DNA of 64,000 nucleotides from Pelobates cultripes (Eukaryota > Chordata > Amphibia > Anura > Pelobatidae). Position numbers and translations under genes: made by a program. Below the pieces are notes generated by a model. It did not search any database and was not told the DNA's origin. It saw nothing but the letters and a program-made list of their open reading frames with translations. The stretch covers positions 366,355,165-366,419,164 of the forward strand of contig OW240912.1 of the NCBI GenBank assembly GCA_933207985.1, given 5' to 3'. Below are positions 38,201-48,600 of this stretch, one piece after another (position 1 is the stretch's first letter; every line of letters starts with the position of its first letter).

Positions 38201-39812
38201 CAGAGGAGCCATTTCCAGAGAATTGATTGGAATTCTACATTCCAAGCCTTGCTATCTGACTTACGGGCATAGTATAAATAAGGAGCTTGCCTGAGCAGGG
38301 CCCTCACCACCTCATGTTCAGACTTGTCTTTACTTTTACATCTTATCCACCGATTAGACAAAATTGTGATTATTTGGAATAATCAGATAAACTGAAAAGT
38401 AACTAAACAGATGAAGAAAACGTTGTTAAAAACAAAACATGGTACATAGAGTGCCTCTATCGTGACTGCTGATTGTATTTTGATGTGTGCCTATCTATAA
38501 AGAATTTAAAAAAAAAAAATGGAACTTAAAAATATAATTAAACCAGTACTCTTCTCTTTAAATTATACTCCTACACATCTTGTCCTCAGAATTGTACTAT
38601 GAACCCAAAATGTGTAAGAGACACAAATGGACTTGCATTATGGATTGTGCACATTGATGATTTACAGGGCTATTCATTAAAGTGTGAATTGTAGAAAATC
38701 CAATATAAATTTCAAATTCTCACTTGGGGAATTTTTCCAAAATGGCTCTTGTGGCATAAAATGGCAATTCACTCTGAAATTCTGACAATGTTGATGAATA
38801 CCTCTGTGAGAATAAAAGAAACTGCAGATGTGGACACGTTACTCATTTAGATACCGAAAGGAGTATCAACCATACCTAACTAACTGGATTCAACATCTTT
38901 ATTGTTCTTCCTAAATTAACCATTTGTTCTGCAGTAAGTAAAGTCCTTTATACAATCCTGTTATTGAACAGGTTACTTGGGAACTGGCTCTACTGGCCTT
39001 TAAATATTTGTATAATATCAAAATTTGCACATTTAGAGTCACATGTCTCGAACACTTTTTGTTTTGGTATAAGTGTCCTGTAAAGGAATTCAAATTTTTA
39101 TGACTGTCAAAAACACACTCTGGGTTAATTACTAAATTAAAAATTGTTGGGAATTTATAGTGAATTTCAAATTTACAGCCAAACTAGCTACATTGGGAAA
39201 AAAAAATCCCCAAGCCAGCTACGTTTCTAGTTTGCGGTTTTTGACCTCCAGAAGAAAATATTACTTTTGATATTCTATAATCTAAAATTATAATCTAACT
39301 CGAAGGCTAATCTTGGTTGGACCCTAATGATCTCAAACACTGCCAAAGCCAATAATGACTTTCTAGAAAAGAGGTAGGCAGCCTTCAGCACTCCAGATGT
39401 TGTGGACTACATCTCCACTGATGCTTTGCCAACATTGTGGCTGTACTGGAATAGGATTCATCTTTAATGACCACCTTAAAGCCTTGCCAAAGCTGGTGAA
39501 TTTACCTGTCCTGGACAAAATATTTTACTAAAAAAAATATATATATATATTTTTTCTGTAGTTGGTTAACAGGTCTAGTATACTGAAAGATATTTTTTTA
39601 GATTGTTTATTAAACACACAAAGCAGCTGTGGATAAACCCTGCCTATGCATAATTATTTCCCAATAATAAAAAAAAAAAAAAACACGTTTGTTACCTTTG
39701 ATAGATTTACTTCCTTGATTACACATTGGGCACGATCTGATTTTTGTTTCGCAAGAAACGCTTTGCCAAACGCTCCTTCTCCAATCATACGAATAATCTC
39801 ATATTTATCCAT
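23239..39812 (-). CDS. NEK5: NEK5-like serine/threonine kinase, compact tandem copy (locus B)
   Basis: NIMA-related kinase; family members phosphorylate Ser/Thr and act at centrosomes and cilia. Nine exons (39696-39812, 35088-35184, 34168-34271, 30945-31028, 30778-30848, 29873-29959, 28388-28442, 25454-25654, 25271-25358) join through GT/AG sites in one frame, 904 nt or 301 codons. Seen: glycine loop GEGAFG (residues 11-16), VIK lysine 33, HRDIKAEN with Asp130, DFG 149-151, and SPE 174-176. The ending LSPE|EEFSHM is NEK5-like and differs from NEK1. The ATG at 39812 opens on MDKYEII, the expected NEK start. A tenth exon (24306-24380) continues in phase; the last exons fall in an assembly gap, and a stop remnant lies at 23239. 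The central coiled-coil region of NEK5 is not found. Exon identity is strong; whether the whole gene is functional is unproven. Confidence 0.85.
23252..23351. other. Assembly gap, 100 N
   Basis: Exactly 100 N, the usual placeholder for unknown size. By comparison with the paralogous segment, the missing sequence should be about 1.7 kb and should include two coding exons. Confidence 0.95.
24306..24380 (-). CDS. Locus B C-terminal exon, shortened paralogue of 56339-56455
   Basis: Flanked by acceptor TGTATGACAG and donor GTAAGGGT, both conserved with locus A. Reads [17 protein letters not shown], then MWKGDVC. Its counterpart in locus A is 117 nt; this one is 75 nt, a net loss of 42 nt (14 codons) that keeps the frame. 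The conserved KQW has become KPW. It enters and leaves in phase 1, so it could splice to exon 9. It may be expressed or may be a decaying relic. Confidence 0.6.
24450..24865. mobile_element. T2-type MITE in locus B intron 9
   Basis: Right end GGTGACTAAAGTGTTCCTTTAA; left end eroded. The middle (GACTTGCACAGCCTTCCATA and following) is shared almost word for word with 47357-47452. Confidence 0.65.
25271..25358 (-). CDS. NEK5: Locus B exon 9: post-kinase linker
   Basis: Begins [11 protein letters not shown] directly after an ATGCAG acceptor and ends TPTPKQSP plus one G at donor GTAATAC. EEFSHM after the kinase end is specific to NEK5 in my recollection. It ends in phase 1, the same phase in which the next recognisable exon (24306-24380) begins. 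Confidence 0.85.
25454..25654 (-). CDS. NEK5: Locus B exon 8: kinase C-lobe end
   Basis: A 201-nt exon (67 codons) beginning [18 protein letters not shown]. It contains [29 protein letters not shown], and ends RFLSPE at donor GTGAGTG. DRPSxNSIL is the NEK1/NEK5 signature. The usual RD before the Pro is WD here (SSWDRP instead of NPRDRP). Confidence 0.9.
26215..26709. mobile_element. T2-type MITE inside the mariner element
   Basis: TAAAGGACCACTCTAGGCAC at the left, GGCACTATAGTTTTCCTTTAA at the right. CpG-rich core. Interrupts the transposase reading frame. Confidence 0.8.
26738..27307 (+). pseudogene. Mariner-type transposase, broken
   Basis: 189 codons open. [14 protein letters not shown] is the first catalytic Asp block, and [12 protein letters not shown] precedes the second, which falls in another frame ([12 protein letters not shown]). 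The N-terminal part is cut off by the MITE, the C-terminal Asp/Glu block is missing. Confidence 0.75.
27349..27905. mobile_element. hAT-like element, truncated, with CA array
   Basis: Begins CACTGGCGGATCCAATTG. The CpG-rich part shares GCTACCATGGCAACGCTCC and GGACCACCAGGGAT with the hAT at 41485-42674. (CA)n and CCCC tracts lie at 27759-27900. No right end or target duplication seen. Confidence 0.55.
28388..28442 (-). CDS. NEK5: Locus B exon 7: [13 protein letters not shown]
   Basis: A 55-nt exon between acceptor TTTCCAG and donor GTAAGTA. Encodes [18 protein letters not shown], the conserved helix F segment of NEK kinases. Ends in phase 0 at codon 205. Confidence 0.92.
29873..29959 (-). CDS. 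NEK5: Locus B exon 6: activation segment
   Basis: Encodes [21 protein letters not shown], then QNQRYNNK, ending with two bases before donor GTAGG. SMELxRT and RYNNKT place it as NEK1/NEK5. The activation loop reads GTPVYQSPE, whereas the family usually has GTPYYLSPE, so the P+1 loop has diverged. Confidence 0.9.
30778..30848 (-). CDS. NEK5: Locus B exon 5: DFG motif
   Basis: Encodes [20 protein letters not shown], then LLN, plus two bases of the next codon, before donor GTAAGC. Contains the metal-binding Asn135 and Asp149 of DFG. Length 71 nt. Confidence 0.92.
30945..31028 (-). CDS. NEK5: Locus B exon 4: catalytic loop HRDIKAE
   Basis: Encodes [20 protein letters not shown] followed by LHRDIKAE (28 codons, phase 0 both ends). 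[16 protein letters not shown] is close to NEK5 rather than NEK1 (QICLALKHVHDRK). The catalytic Asp is residue 130 and the catalytic-loop Lys is 132. The usual Gln before the conserved Asn is Glu here. Confidence 0.93.
31171..31252. repeat. Short palindromic repeat (TTAAGGACACATGACA type)
   Basis: TAACCGCTTAAGGACACATG at the left against TTTGGTCCTTAAGGGGCTAA at the right. A close relative lies at 60212-60281. MITE-like, about 80 bp. Confidence 0.7.
31507..32575 (+). mobile_element. Solo LTR, 1069 bp
   Basis: Begins TGTGGCGGAACC and ends GATCCGTTACA. Flanks are GCTGT (31502-31506) and ACTGT (32576-32580), four of five bases alike. A polyadenylation signal GAATAAAAGAGG lies near 32290. The 3' part (GGTACCCAGTCGGGGTGCCA) matches the LTR at 44071-44960. 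No coding region remains. Confidence 0.82.
32868..32936. mobile_element. T2-type MITE end fragment
   Basis: Ends GGTGACTATAGTGTCCCTTTAA, with an inner inverted repeat CACCAGAACAA / TTGTTCTGGTG. Confidence 0.6.
34168..34271 (-). CDS. NEK5: Locus B exon 3: hinge (MEYCDGGNL)
   Basis: Preceded by acceptor TTTTCCAG and followed by donor GTAGTCA. After the split Glu codon it reads [17 protein letters not shown], then [16 protein letters not shown] is the NEK1/3/5 hinge signature. It ends in phase 0 after 106 codons in total. Confidence 0.92.
35088..35184 (-). CDS. NEK5: Locus B exon 2: helix C region
   Basis: Begins ATGCCACTACAAG after a TTTAG acceptor and ends at donor GTATTGTT. Encodes [13 protein letters not shown], then [10 protein letters not shown]. 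The pattern matches the MPIQEK...KMKHPNIV region I recall for NEK5. The probable helix C glutamate is Glu51. Length is 97 nt, leaving one base (G) to complete the next codon. Confidence 0.9.
35308..35723. mobile_element. T2-type MITE in locus B intron 1
   Basis: TTAAAGGACCACTACAGTGC to GCCTATAGTGGTCCTTAA, TTAA on both sides. It is the reverse orientation of the copy at 150-615. Confidence 0.82.
36255..36475 (-). mobile_element. Fragment of the hAT-element interior
   Basis: GCTGGGGCTCTACCATATTC, then GCAGGGTTGTATTAAGCAC and degenerate units such as TGTGTGTTTGAATGTAAGG. These are the inverse of sequence inside the elements at 2305-4616 and 57567-59175. No termini. Confidence 0.6.
36705..36798. 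mobile_element. T2-type MITE end fragment
   Basis: ACACCAGAACCACTACATTA / CTGTAGTGGTTTTTGTG arms, then ACTATAGTGTTCCTTTAA. Confidence 0.6.
36800..39690. other. Locus B intron 1, no other gene recognised
   Basis: Within the intron 35185-39695. GCAACGTTTCGACCTAACAA at about 36947 is a short repeat-like element. The remainder shows no exon or recognisable element. Confidence 0.5.
39696..39812 (-). CDS. NEK5: Locus B coding exon 1: start codon, glycine loop, ATP lysine
   Basis: Encodes 39 residues beginning [19 protein letters not shown], then CVIKEVN, ending LSK before donor GTAACAAA. It carries the glycine-rich loop and the lysine that anchors ATP (Lys33). The exon ends in phase 0. The ATG is chosen because NEK1 and NEK5 kinases begin within a few residues of this motif. 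An AG sits a few bases upstream, so a 5' UTR exon may lie further right, but none was recognised. Confidence 0.9.
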
Positions 39813-40272
39813 TCTGTTATAGCTTTAAAAACAGATAGGGAACAAATTAAAGAATAACAATGGGATATCACGTGTTTCTGAAAGTAGCACAACAATTTAG
39901 TATATATATATATATATTGATAAAAATATCCTTTGTAGTCAAAGGTTTGTTTGTGTCTGGGATCTTCTAATAACCATTATCTTCTAGGTCTAGGGTAAGC
40001 AGCAGCACAGGACAAACTCCAACTCTGAGTTTAAGCTTTTATCTACTTTAATACTTCAGCAAGTGAAAATAAAACAAACAAAGTCATTGCGCTTTCTTGA
40101 GCACTAACTATATACAGCATTCACTATCTACAGTCGCGTGGCTTTTCCACTTTACAACAAACACAAAAATGCAGTAAACAAAAGTAACATAGCATCAATG
40201 AAACCTCCGTTTGTAGCAATCCAGTTCGCTTGGCTGGAATTATCAGACCCTGAGTGAACGGACTCAGGCTGG

Positions 40273-40275
<3 letters not shown>

Positions 40276-40369
<94 letters not shown>
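40276..40369. repeat. (TA)n then (CA)n microsatellite
   Basis: About 50 bp of TA repeats followed by an uninterrupted CA run, upstream of the locus B start codon. Confidence 0.95.
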
Positions 40370-40370
<1 letters not shown>

Positions 40371-40479
40371 ATTATATATTTTATTAAAATTTTATCTCAA
40401 ACTATTTCTGATGAGACCAAACACAAGGTTTTTTTAAAATTTGCACTTTTTGTAAAATGAAGAAAGAAGACACTCTTCA

Positions 40480-40640
40480 CACATAAAACACTTCTCAGAG
40501 GGGATATGATAACACTATACAAATTTTTCCTGGGCAAATACAAACCATTGTGTGGAAATCTATTCACAAACCGTACTTTACATAGGACACAAGGTCATGT
40601 GTTTAGACTGGAAGAAAGAAGATTTCGTCTAAGGCAAAGA
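40480..40640 (+). mobile_element. CR1-like LINE fragment
   Basis: GGGATATGATAACACTATAC through ACAAACCGTACTTTACATAG and TTAGACTGGAAGAAAGAAGA. Nearly the same as 18700-18840 within the CR1 copy, so a second member of that family. Confidence 0.75.
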
Positions 40641-40918
40641 AAAGGGCTGGGAGAGAAAATGAGACCCATGGAGGGGCTGGGAGAGAAAATGAAACCCATG
40701 GAGGGGCTGGGAGAGAAAATGAAACCCATGGAGGGGCTGATGAGGGTTAAGTGATACACATGAAGGAGCTGTGGAGGGAATGAAAGACCTGATGGAGCTG
40801 GTGGGGTAAATGGCATATATTGTGGGGCTGAGGGAGTAAAAGAGACACATGGTGGGGCTGAGGGAGTAAAAGAGACACATGGCGGTACTGGGTGTGTAGA
40901 GACACATGGTGGAGAGTG

Positions 40919-42875
40919 GATACCAACTACCAACGCATAGCCAGGTTGGACTATTCTCCATCTAAACTACATCGATTATTCCCTAATACGCCTGACACTT
41001 GGTGGAAATGCACTCAACAGAGAGCGTCACTGGCCCACACTTGGTGGCACTGCCCTCAGATTCAAACATTTTGGTCCAACATAGCAAAAATGATCAAATC
41101 AGTGACAGGTCTATCTACCCCTCACACCTCAGACATTCCTATTTCTCATGCTTACACATCCCCTAATGAAGCCGCAACTTCATCTCTGCTGCTAACGCAC
41201 TCATACCCATGAAGTGGAAACACCCCAACGCTCCCTCCATCAAGGAATGGATTGCAAAGTTAGACTCAATCAAAAAAATTGAAGAAATACACGCTTCCCT
41301 CTCCCGTAAATACCCACTATACACGTCCACATGGGTACCATGGATACAGTTCATGAAGGACAAGTAACTGACCCCTCTGCGCACCACGATGTCTACATCC
41401 CCATTTCATGCAACCCCATGCAGGCAGATACACACAGACGGAACCTCCTCCCCTATCTGTACACGTTATCACGACACACTAGGACAGTGATGGCGAATTT
41501 GTGGCACGCCGGGCCCCTTCTGTGGCCACGCGGCCATAGGTTAGCCATCAATGCTGAGTAGGTACCTGCCTGCCAAAAGCAGGGGGGAGGCATCTAGGAA
41601 GCAGCTCTCCTGTCTGTCCTCCCACGAGCTGTGTGGAGCGTTGCCGCGCGTTACCATGGCAATGCTCCACACAGCATCGCGCGTGAGGACAGGAGAGCTG
41701 CAGGACCTGTACTCCTGTCCTACACACCACCGGACCACCAGGGATGGCTGTGTTCCCCCCTCCCCTTCACCAAAGGTAAGAAGAAGGGTGGGGGGATACT
41801 GATTTAATATGTTTTAAAAAAAAATTAATCTGTCTTCAACCTCTACCACCCCCACACACACACACACACACACACCACCCCTACCCCCCCTACACACAGC
41901 ACCCCTCCCCACACACACACACAGCACCCCTACCCCCACACACAGCACCCTACCCCCCACACACACAGCACCCCTACCCCCACACACACAGCACCCTACC
42001 CCCCACACACACACACACAGCACCTCTACCCCTCACACACAGCACCTCTACCCCTCACACACACAGCACCTCTACCCCTCACACACACAGCACCTCTACC
42101 CCTCCACACACACAGCACCTACCCCTCACACACACACAGCACCCTACCCCTCCCACACACACAGCACCCTACCCTCACACACACACAGTGCCTACCCCCC
42201 CCACACACAGCACCTCTACCCCTCACACACACAGCACCTCTACCCCCTCACACACACACAGCACCGCTACCCCCTCACACACACACAGCACCGCTACCCC
42301 CCTTCACACACACAGCACCCCTCACACACAAACACATACACTGAACCCCTCAATGTAGCATATGTGTGTGTATTCAGCAGTCTAAATGTATTCAGCAGTG
42401 TGTGTGTGTGTGTGTGTGTACAGCTGACTGCGTGTGTATTCAGCAGACTGTGTGTGTGTATTCAGCAGATGTGTGTGTGTGTGTGTGTGTGTATTCAGCA
42501 TACTGTGTACTCAGCAGACTGTGTGTGTATGTGTGTTGTCAACTGTAGGAGTTGTTTTTTCTAAACTTAAACCTCAGTATTCAGGTTTAATTTCCGTGTT
42601 GGCACTTTGAGGAAAAAAAAGTTGGCATGTATTGCAGTTTGGGCACTCTGGCACAAAAAGGTTCGCCATCACTGCACTAGGATGTCAAACCAACAACCAT
42701 TACAAAGACCAAGAGACAACACTGTGTATAATGTTGAAAGTATCCAGTGAAATGTATGATACAATGAGGCCTTTTTTCCCCCCCCACATTCCCCTTTTTC
42801 TGTTCTGTACCCCATTGTTGAAAATACAATAAAAAGTTTAAAAATAAAAAATAAAACTACAAAAAATAAAAAAGG
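40919..42875 (+). mobile_element. L1/Tx1-like LINE 3' end, 5'-truncated, with poly(A)
   Basis: Decodes to NTPDTWWKCTQQRASLAHTW, then WHCPQIQTFWSNIAKMI, the Cys-rich 'HIWWxCPxIxxFW' box at the end of L1/Tx1 ORF2. After an hAT insertion, the 3' end is AATACAATAAAAAGTTT and an A-rich tail. Confidence 0.82.
41485..42674. mobile_element. hAT-like non-autonomous element
   Basis: Termini CAGTGATGGCGAA and TTCGCCATCACTG, with a perfect 8-bp target duplication CACTAGGA (41477-41484, 42675-42682). Interior: CpG-rich part, then about 480 bp of CACACACAGCACC(C)CTACCCC units (41850-42330), then a TG array with ATTCAGCAG spacers. Inserted into the L1. Confidence 0.93.
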
Positions 42876-43019
42876 AGACACATGAGGGGGCTGGGAGTGA
42901 AGAGACACATGGTGAGGCTTGGGGTGAAGACACAGAGTGAGGAATGAGAAACACGTGGGCTGAGGGGGGTGGATGAGACACATAGAAGGGTTGGGGGGAA
43001 GGAAACACACAGATGTTGT

Positions 43020-43740
43020 CCCATGTCCCTCTCACAACCCCTGCTGCTCTATGCCCCCCTGTTGCCCCATGTCCTCTTCACACACACTCTGTTGCCCCTT
43101 GTCCCCCTGTGTTTCCCTGCTGTCCCATGTTCCCCTCATAACCCGTACTTCCCAATGTCCCTTTCACACCCCCTTATGCCCTATGTTCCCCTACAGCCCC
43201 ATGTCACCCTTACACCCCCTGCTGACTCCCCCCCAAATAGCAATTCATTTATGTATGGCTTAGCATCCCTCTGCACACACTTGTGTGTATCGCTTGACCA
43301 TCTTTGTGTCTCACAATCCCGTCTTTCAAGTCTCTTAATCTCCTTACCCCTTTTGTGTCTCTTATGCCCTTTTTGTGTTTCGTGCCCAACTCATGTGTCT
43401 CTTACATCACTTTTCTTTGTATTCCCACCCCTTCTGTGTCATCCTTTGACCATTTTTTTATCTTTTTCTCTACTCTTTTGTGTCTCTTTTACCCTTTTGT
43501 ACTGTATCCCCACTTTTGTGTATATTAATCCTCTTTTGCCCCCTTATGCCTCTAAACCCCCTTACTCCCTTCCTCGCTCTTATTTTCGCTAGTCCCCTGC
43601 TAATTGCAAGCCCTGTCAGTCAGAAGATAATGAAGGAGTCACAGGCAGAGCTGTCTGGGGACACTGGGGTGTTGCCCGGGGGCCCCAAGAATATAGGGGC
43701 CCCATAGGATCACCTACTTTTCAGTATATTCCGGGAGATT
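43020..43740. other. Pyrimidine-rich tract, no gene
   Basis: Degenerate units around CCCCCTGTTGCCCCATGTCC. Open frames up to 207 codons are low-complexity. GCCCGGGGGCCCCAAGAATA near 43675 resembles the end region of an hAT-like element. Confidence 0.5.
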
Positions 43741-44070
43741 TATTTAGAACCTTCAAGCCCTATTTATTAAAATGTTAAGGTAGACTAATCACCTTAGTAT
43801 AAGCTGTTATTTCTGCTGTACAGCACATTTTGTAATATTTAAACACTGATTGGAGGTACCATTAAATATAAGCTTAATTTTATCGATCATTTACATTTTT
43901 ATTCCTGTGCGTGGTTGTGTAGGAAGGGCCCCAGTGCACTGCTTTGACCCGGGGTCTGTAATGCTGTTAAGATGGCCCTGGTCACAGGAGGGGGTGTTCT
44001 GTCTACCACCTCTCCTGTCTGTAATGCAGAGCAGACGATTGTTACCCAAAACCTCACCCAGTTTGGTATG

Positions 44071-44960
44071 TGTGATAAACTCTCCTTTTCCTGTGAGTTT
44101 GCCACGAGTTTTTGGAGAGGCCTGTTTGCCAGCCTCCTACCCTGTGACTATAGCTCCTGCAATAGACCTGGCTAAAATACTTTAAAAGGCTCTGTTCATG
44201 TGAAGTATGTGCTTTTGTACTCCAGACAGAGAGACCGACCGTTAGCACTAATTCTCTGGAACTGTTTTGGGCATGGGACCATGTGCACGGTCGGTCAAAA
44301 ATGAAACTTCCAGGAATTTCCTGAACCCCTGCTCAGATCAGGGATATCAGGGGATGCAATTATGGGGATATGTTGTGTTTTGGGGTACTTATGAGACTTT
44401 ATACAATATGTGGTTTTTCTGCCTGGAGATAATTGAGTTACTTTATTCAGTTATCTCCCATGCAGAGTCGAGCGATTGTGTGCTGTGTGTACATTTAATT
44501 ACTGTTCTGATTGGTTTGTAAGCTTTCTGTCCCTGTCCCCCACAAGGTCCATGCGGGTGTATACCTTGCTTGCGGACTTGCATAAAAGGCCAGCTGTGGC
44601 TTCCATTAAACACACTTGTTTTACCCTTTATGAAGTCTAGGCTCATGTGTGTGGGATTGGAGAACTGCATTCACTCTGGGGATTGCTATATCACAATACT
44701 CCCCTGAGTATAATCACTAAGCTCTTGTAAGAGCTGTTGCTGCTACGCTCTCTGAACTAGGAGAGGTCTACCTACTGGAAGCTGGATCCTGGTCTTGGGT
44801 CCAGGGTGGGTGGAGGACGGCGAGACCCCAACCAAGCTGTGGCGGTTCGTGGGGTTTACGGTGGTTATGGTGTTCCAGTGCAGTGCTGATGGTACTCGCA
44901 AGTACTAGGAAGCAGCGATTGACCGGGGTACCCGGTCGGGGTGCCAGGCGGTCCGTCACA
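44071..44960 (+). mobile_element. Solo LTR, 890 bp
   Basis: TGTGATAAACTCTCC to GCGGTCCGTCACA with a perfect 5-bp target duplication GTATG (44066-44070, 44961-44965). Shares GCCAGCCTCCTACCCTGTGA and GGGTACCCGGTCGGGGTGCC with the LTR at 31507. No internal region. Confidence 0.9.
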
Positions 44961-45149
44961 GTATGCCCTTAGTGATAGTTGCTCTTTAAAGTCTTCATGG
45001 TTAATTTTAGCTTACTGTTGTGACAATACTGTTGAAGAATATTTCTAGGTTCGCTCTTTTTGTTACTCAAACTAGGTTTCCTTATTCAGAATTTTGATAA
45101 CCTGATTATAAGTCAGGTATTATTTTTTATGAAACCTGTTGAAGGGAGT

Positions 45150-45875
<726 letters not shown>

Positions 45876-46789
45876 CCAAATAGAAATACAGGGTTAAAAT
45901 AAAGTATTAGTTAGTATCAGAATATGGCAAAAAACTTTTGGTCTCTGTAGAGTTTAAAACTTTGGGTTAATTCACTAAACACCGACCTGTAGTGAAACAA
46001 AATCCTGACCACAAAATCTGACCTAAAATAGCCAACCTGTGACTATATGTTTTCCAAATCACTCAATTCACTACATTTTGCAGTTTATTAAATGACGGTT
46101 TATGCCATTTCATTTGCCTGGAGATGGATCTCACTATAATACTCTTTAGCAGGAAAACATTAACAATTTTTAACCTACATTTTGCAATTTATTTAATGTC
46201 ACAACACAGTTCAACTCCAAGTTTAATCTATTTTAAGGGCAAATTCTTAATTAAAAAAAATAAAAAACCTTTTTATATTATGGTCTAGATAGAATCTAGA
46301 TGCTATTACAGGAGACCACATCTTTATTACATCTTGTAATAGAAACCAGCACTAATTCTGATGTAAACCAAGATTAGCCCAACTTCAGCATGCAAAAATA
46401 AGCACCTCTCTGCCCTGTAGTGCCCTGCTGGTGAATTGCCTATGAAGTGGTTATTGTATTATTGATACATGTTACCAGTCCCTCTTGGCAGAATCTCTGG
46501 ACATGATACTGTTCAGTGCTGTTCTGAGGCTCCCCCTTCCTAATCCTTATTCATTTCTGCTATGGTTACAAGACGCACACAGCACAACAAATCATTCAAT
46601 GGTCTCTCCCTTGTCCTCTGTCTCCCCAAAATTCTGATCCCCCACAATACCAATCGCTCACCTTATAATCAGTTACAGACAATTACACAGTTACTCACTG
46701 ATTGCACTCACAGTTTCTCTTCTATTGCTCCCAGGAAATCAGACACTGGGAGTGTCTCTCTGTGCATGAGCACAACCCTTCAACAAGTG

Positions 46790-47105
46790 AATCATGGGAT
46801 TTGTAGTATGGCACATACCTATCTAGTTTCTATCCAGTAGGAGTACCCTGTCCTTGCTGAGGATAGGAAGTTGTTTGCTCGGTGTGAGTAAGCTATTTTC
46901 TATCTTCCAAAAGGACTTTTGTGCCCTCTAGTGGAACTATCCAGCTCACACTGAGACAGCTAGTTCCTATCCTGCTAAAGCACCCTTTTGCTCCATAGTG
47001 GTCAGATCCTGTTAAAGGATAGGAACTATCCAGCTCACATTGAGAAATATATTTCCCATTCATCAAAAGGACCTTTATATCTTCAGCTAACAATGGTCCT
47101 TTACA
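46790..47105. repeat. Degenerate tandem repeat, ~110-bp unit
   Basis: GGAACTATCCAGCTCACA and GGATAGGAA recur at 46933, 47016 and nearby, with AAAAGGAC spacers. The units are diverged, no coding sense seen. Confidence 0.45.
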
Positions 47106-47212
47106 ATATAGAAAGAAGGGCTACAAGGGGTGAGTAAAATAAATAAACAGACCCACTAGCAGACCTAGTACCCTTGAAGAAGCTGCTCTATTCTTAATAG
47201 GTTAAAATGCCT

Positions 47213-47452
47213 TAAAGGGATACTATAGTCACCTGAATTGCTTAATGAAGCAGTTTTGGTGTATAGAACATGCCCCTGCAGCCTCACTGCTCAATCCTCT
47301 GCCATTTAGGAGTTAAATCCCTTTGTTTATGAACCCCAGTCACACCTCCCTTCATGTGACTTGCACAGCCTTCCATAAACACTTCCTGTAAAGAGAGCCC
47401 TATTTAAGCTTTCTTTATTGCAAGTTCTGTTTAATTAAGATTTTCTTATAAA
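47213..47452. mobile_element. T2-type MITE, half copy
   Basis: TTAAAGGGATACTATAGTCA then CACCTCCCTTCATGTGACTT, the same core as 24450-24865. The right half is missing. Confidence 0.65.
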
Positions 47453-48059
47453 GGGGATGGTTTTAACTCATGTGGACACAGGACAACACTTAGAGATCTG
47501 AGCTTGTTACACACATATACTTGCTGCAGCCTCTGCTGACTGGATGCTACTGTGTCTGGTCTGGAGATCGAAATGCTCACAACTTGGTAAAGCTGTAGCA
47601 GTGTGGAAAGTGGGGGACAATGCATACTGGGAGGAGAGGGGGTTGGTGACAGGAGTGGGGGTCACTGGTACGTTTGGATCAAACATTGTGCTTTGGATTT
47701 AAAATAAATAAAGCTATATAAAGCCATTGATAAAGTTACCTTCTGAATTGTAGAGGTAAATCTGAAACATGATGCCTGTCTGTGCTAATTTGCATATCAA
47801 GTTGGGAACTCGAGGACAGTTGTGGAAACATGGTTTCTCTGAATTTCTGTCCCCATGGCAGACTTGAGAGAAGTAAGTAAAGAGAAAAATATTTGCATTT
47901 GTATTGCGGGTATTACTGCAATACCGTCACGGCCAGGCAGCCTCAAATACCGGCTGTGCCTTAAAATATCAGTCAGGTGGCAAACCTAAGAGTAGTGTGT
48001 AAAAAAAAAAATGGGCCTATTCCGTGAGCCTAGGCCTGGAGCTGCACCTGCTTAGCCCC

Positions 48060-48600
48060 TCTCCCTACTACACACTCGGCCGCGGGGGTTTGATGCCACC
48101 TGCATCCCCTCCCTGGAGCTCTTTCCACTTCTTGGAAGATGGGTCGGCCGCACTATCTCCCGGCCACTTACGCTGCTGCTGGGAAGATGTCAGGGAGGCT
48201 AGGGCCCGCATGCCAGAAGGTTGGTGACCTGGGTCGACTGCCCAACATCCCTGTGATACAGGTTTGGATCCACGGTCTCATCCACGGTCTCATCCACACC
48301 TCCCGTGCCAACAACCTATGCTGCTTGTGGACAAGATCAGCATGGCTCTGCCCTGATGCCAGCTGTTCTGTTGGAGTGGCAGCTACAACTTTCCTTGGCT
48401 GATACTTGAGTATCCTGTTGACTATCCCCTCTCTCTGGCTCCATCTCTGCTGCTGTTGACAGAATCCAACTACCGTCTCTCCCTGAAGCTCCTTCTGCTG
48501 CTGGGAAGAGAGACCAATAACCTCTTCTCCCTGGCATTCAAATGGCTGCTGAAGAGGGATGCCACCTACATTCTCTCCCTGGATCTCATCCATCAGTAAC
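48060..48600 (-). repeat. Minisatellite with 48-nt units, open on the minus strand
   Basis: The minus strand reads QGENVGGIPLQQPFEC, QGEEVIGLSSQQQKEL, QGETVVGFCQQQQRWS, QREGIV: units of 16 residues. Further diverged units (CCTCCCTGGAGCTCTTTCC) occur near 48100. The flanking frame is open for 160 codons. No splice sites or family recognised; could be part of an unknown retroelement gag. Confidence 0.5.

Larger units (their letters stand above)
40641..43020. repeat. 30-bp minisatellite split by an L1
   Basis: Units of the form GGGGCTGGGAGAGAAAATGA, then AACCCATGGA repeat at 40644-40740 and degenerate towards 40918. Related units (GAGACACATGAGGGGGCTGG) resume at 42876-43010 after the L1. A pyrimidine-rich counterpart follows at 43020-43600. 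Confidence 0.75.

Noticed and set aside
40595..40961. Repetitive Pro/Ser-rich frames on the minus strand
   Set aside because: Produced by the 30-bp minisatellite; two overlapping frames are open equally, which shows lack of coding selection.
42969..43592. 207-codon Pro/Leu/Cys-rich plus-strand frame
   Set aside because: Pyrimidine-rich degenerate repeat with three frames open in parallel.
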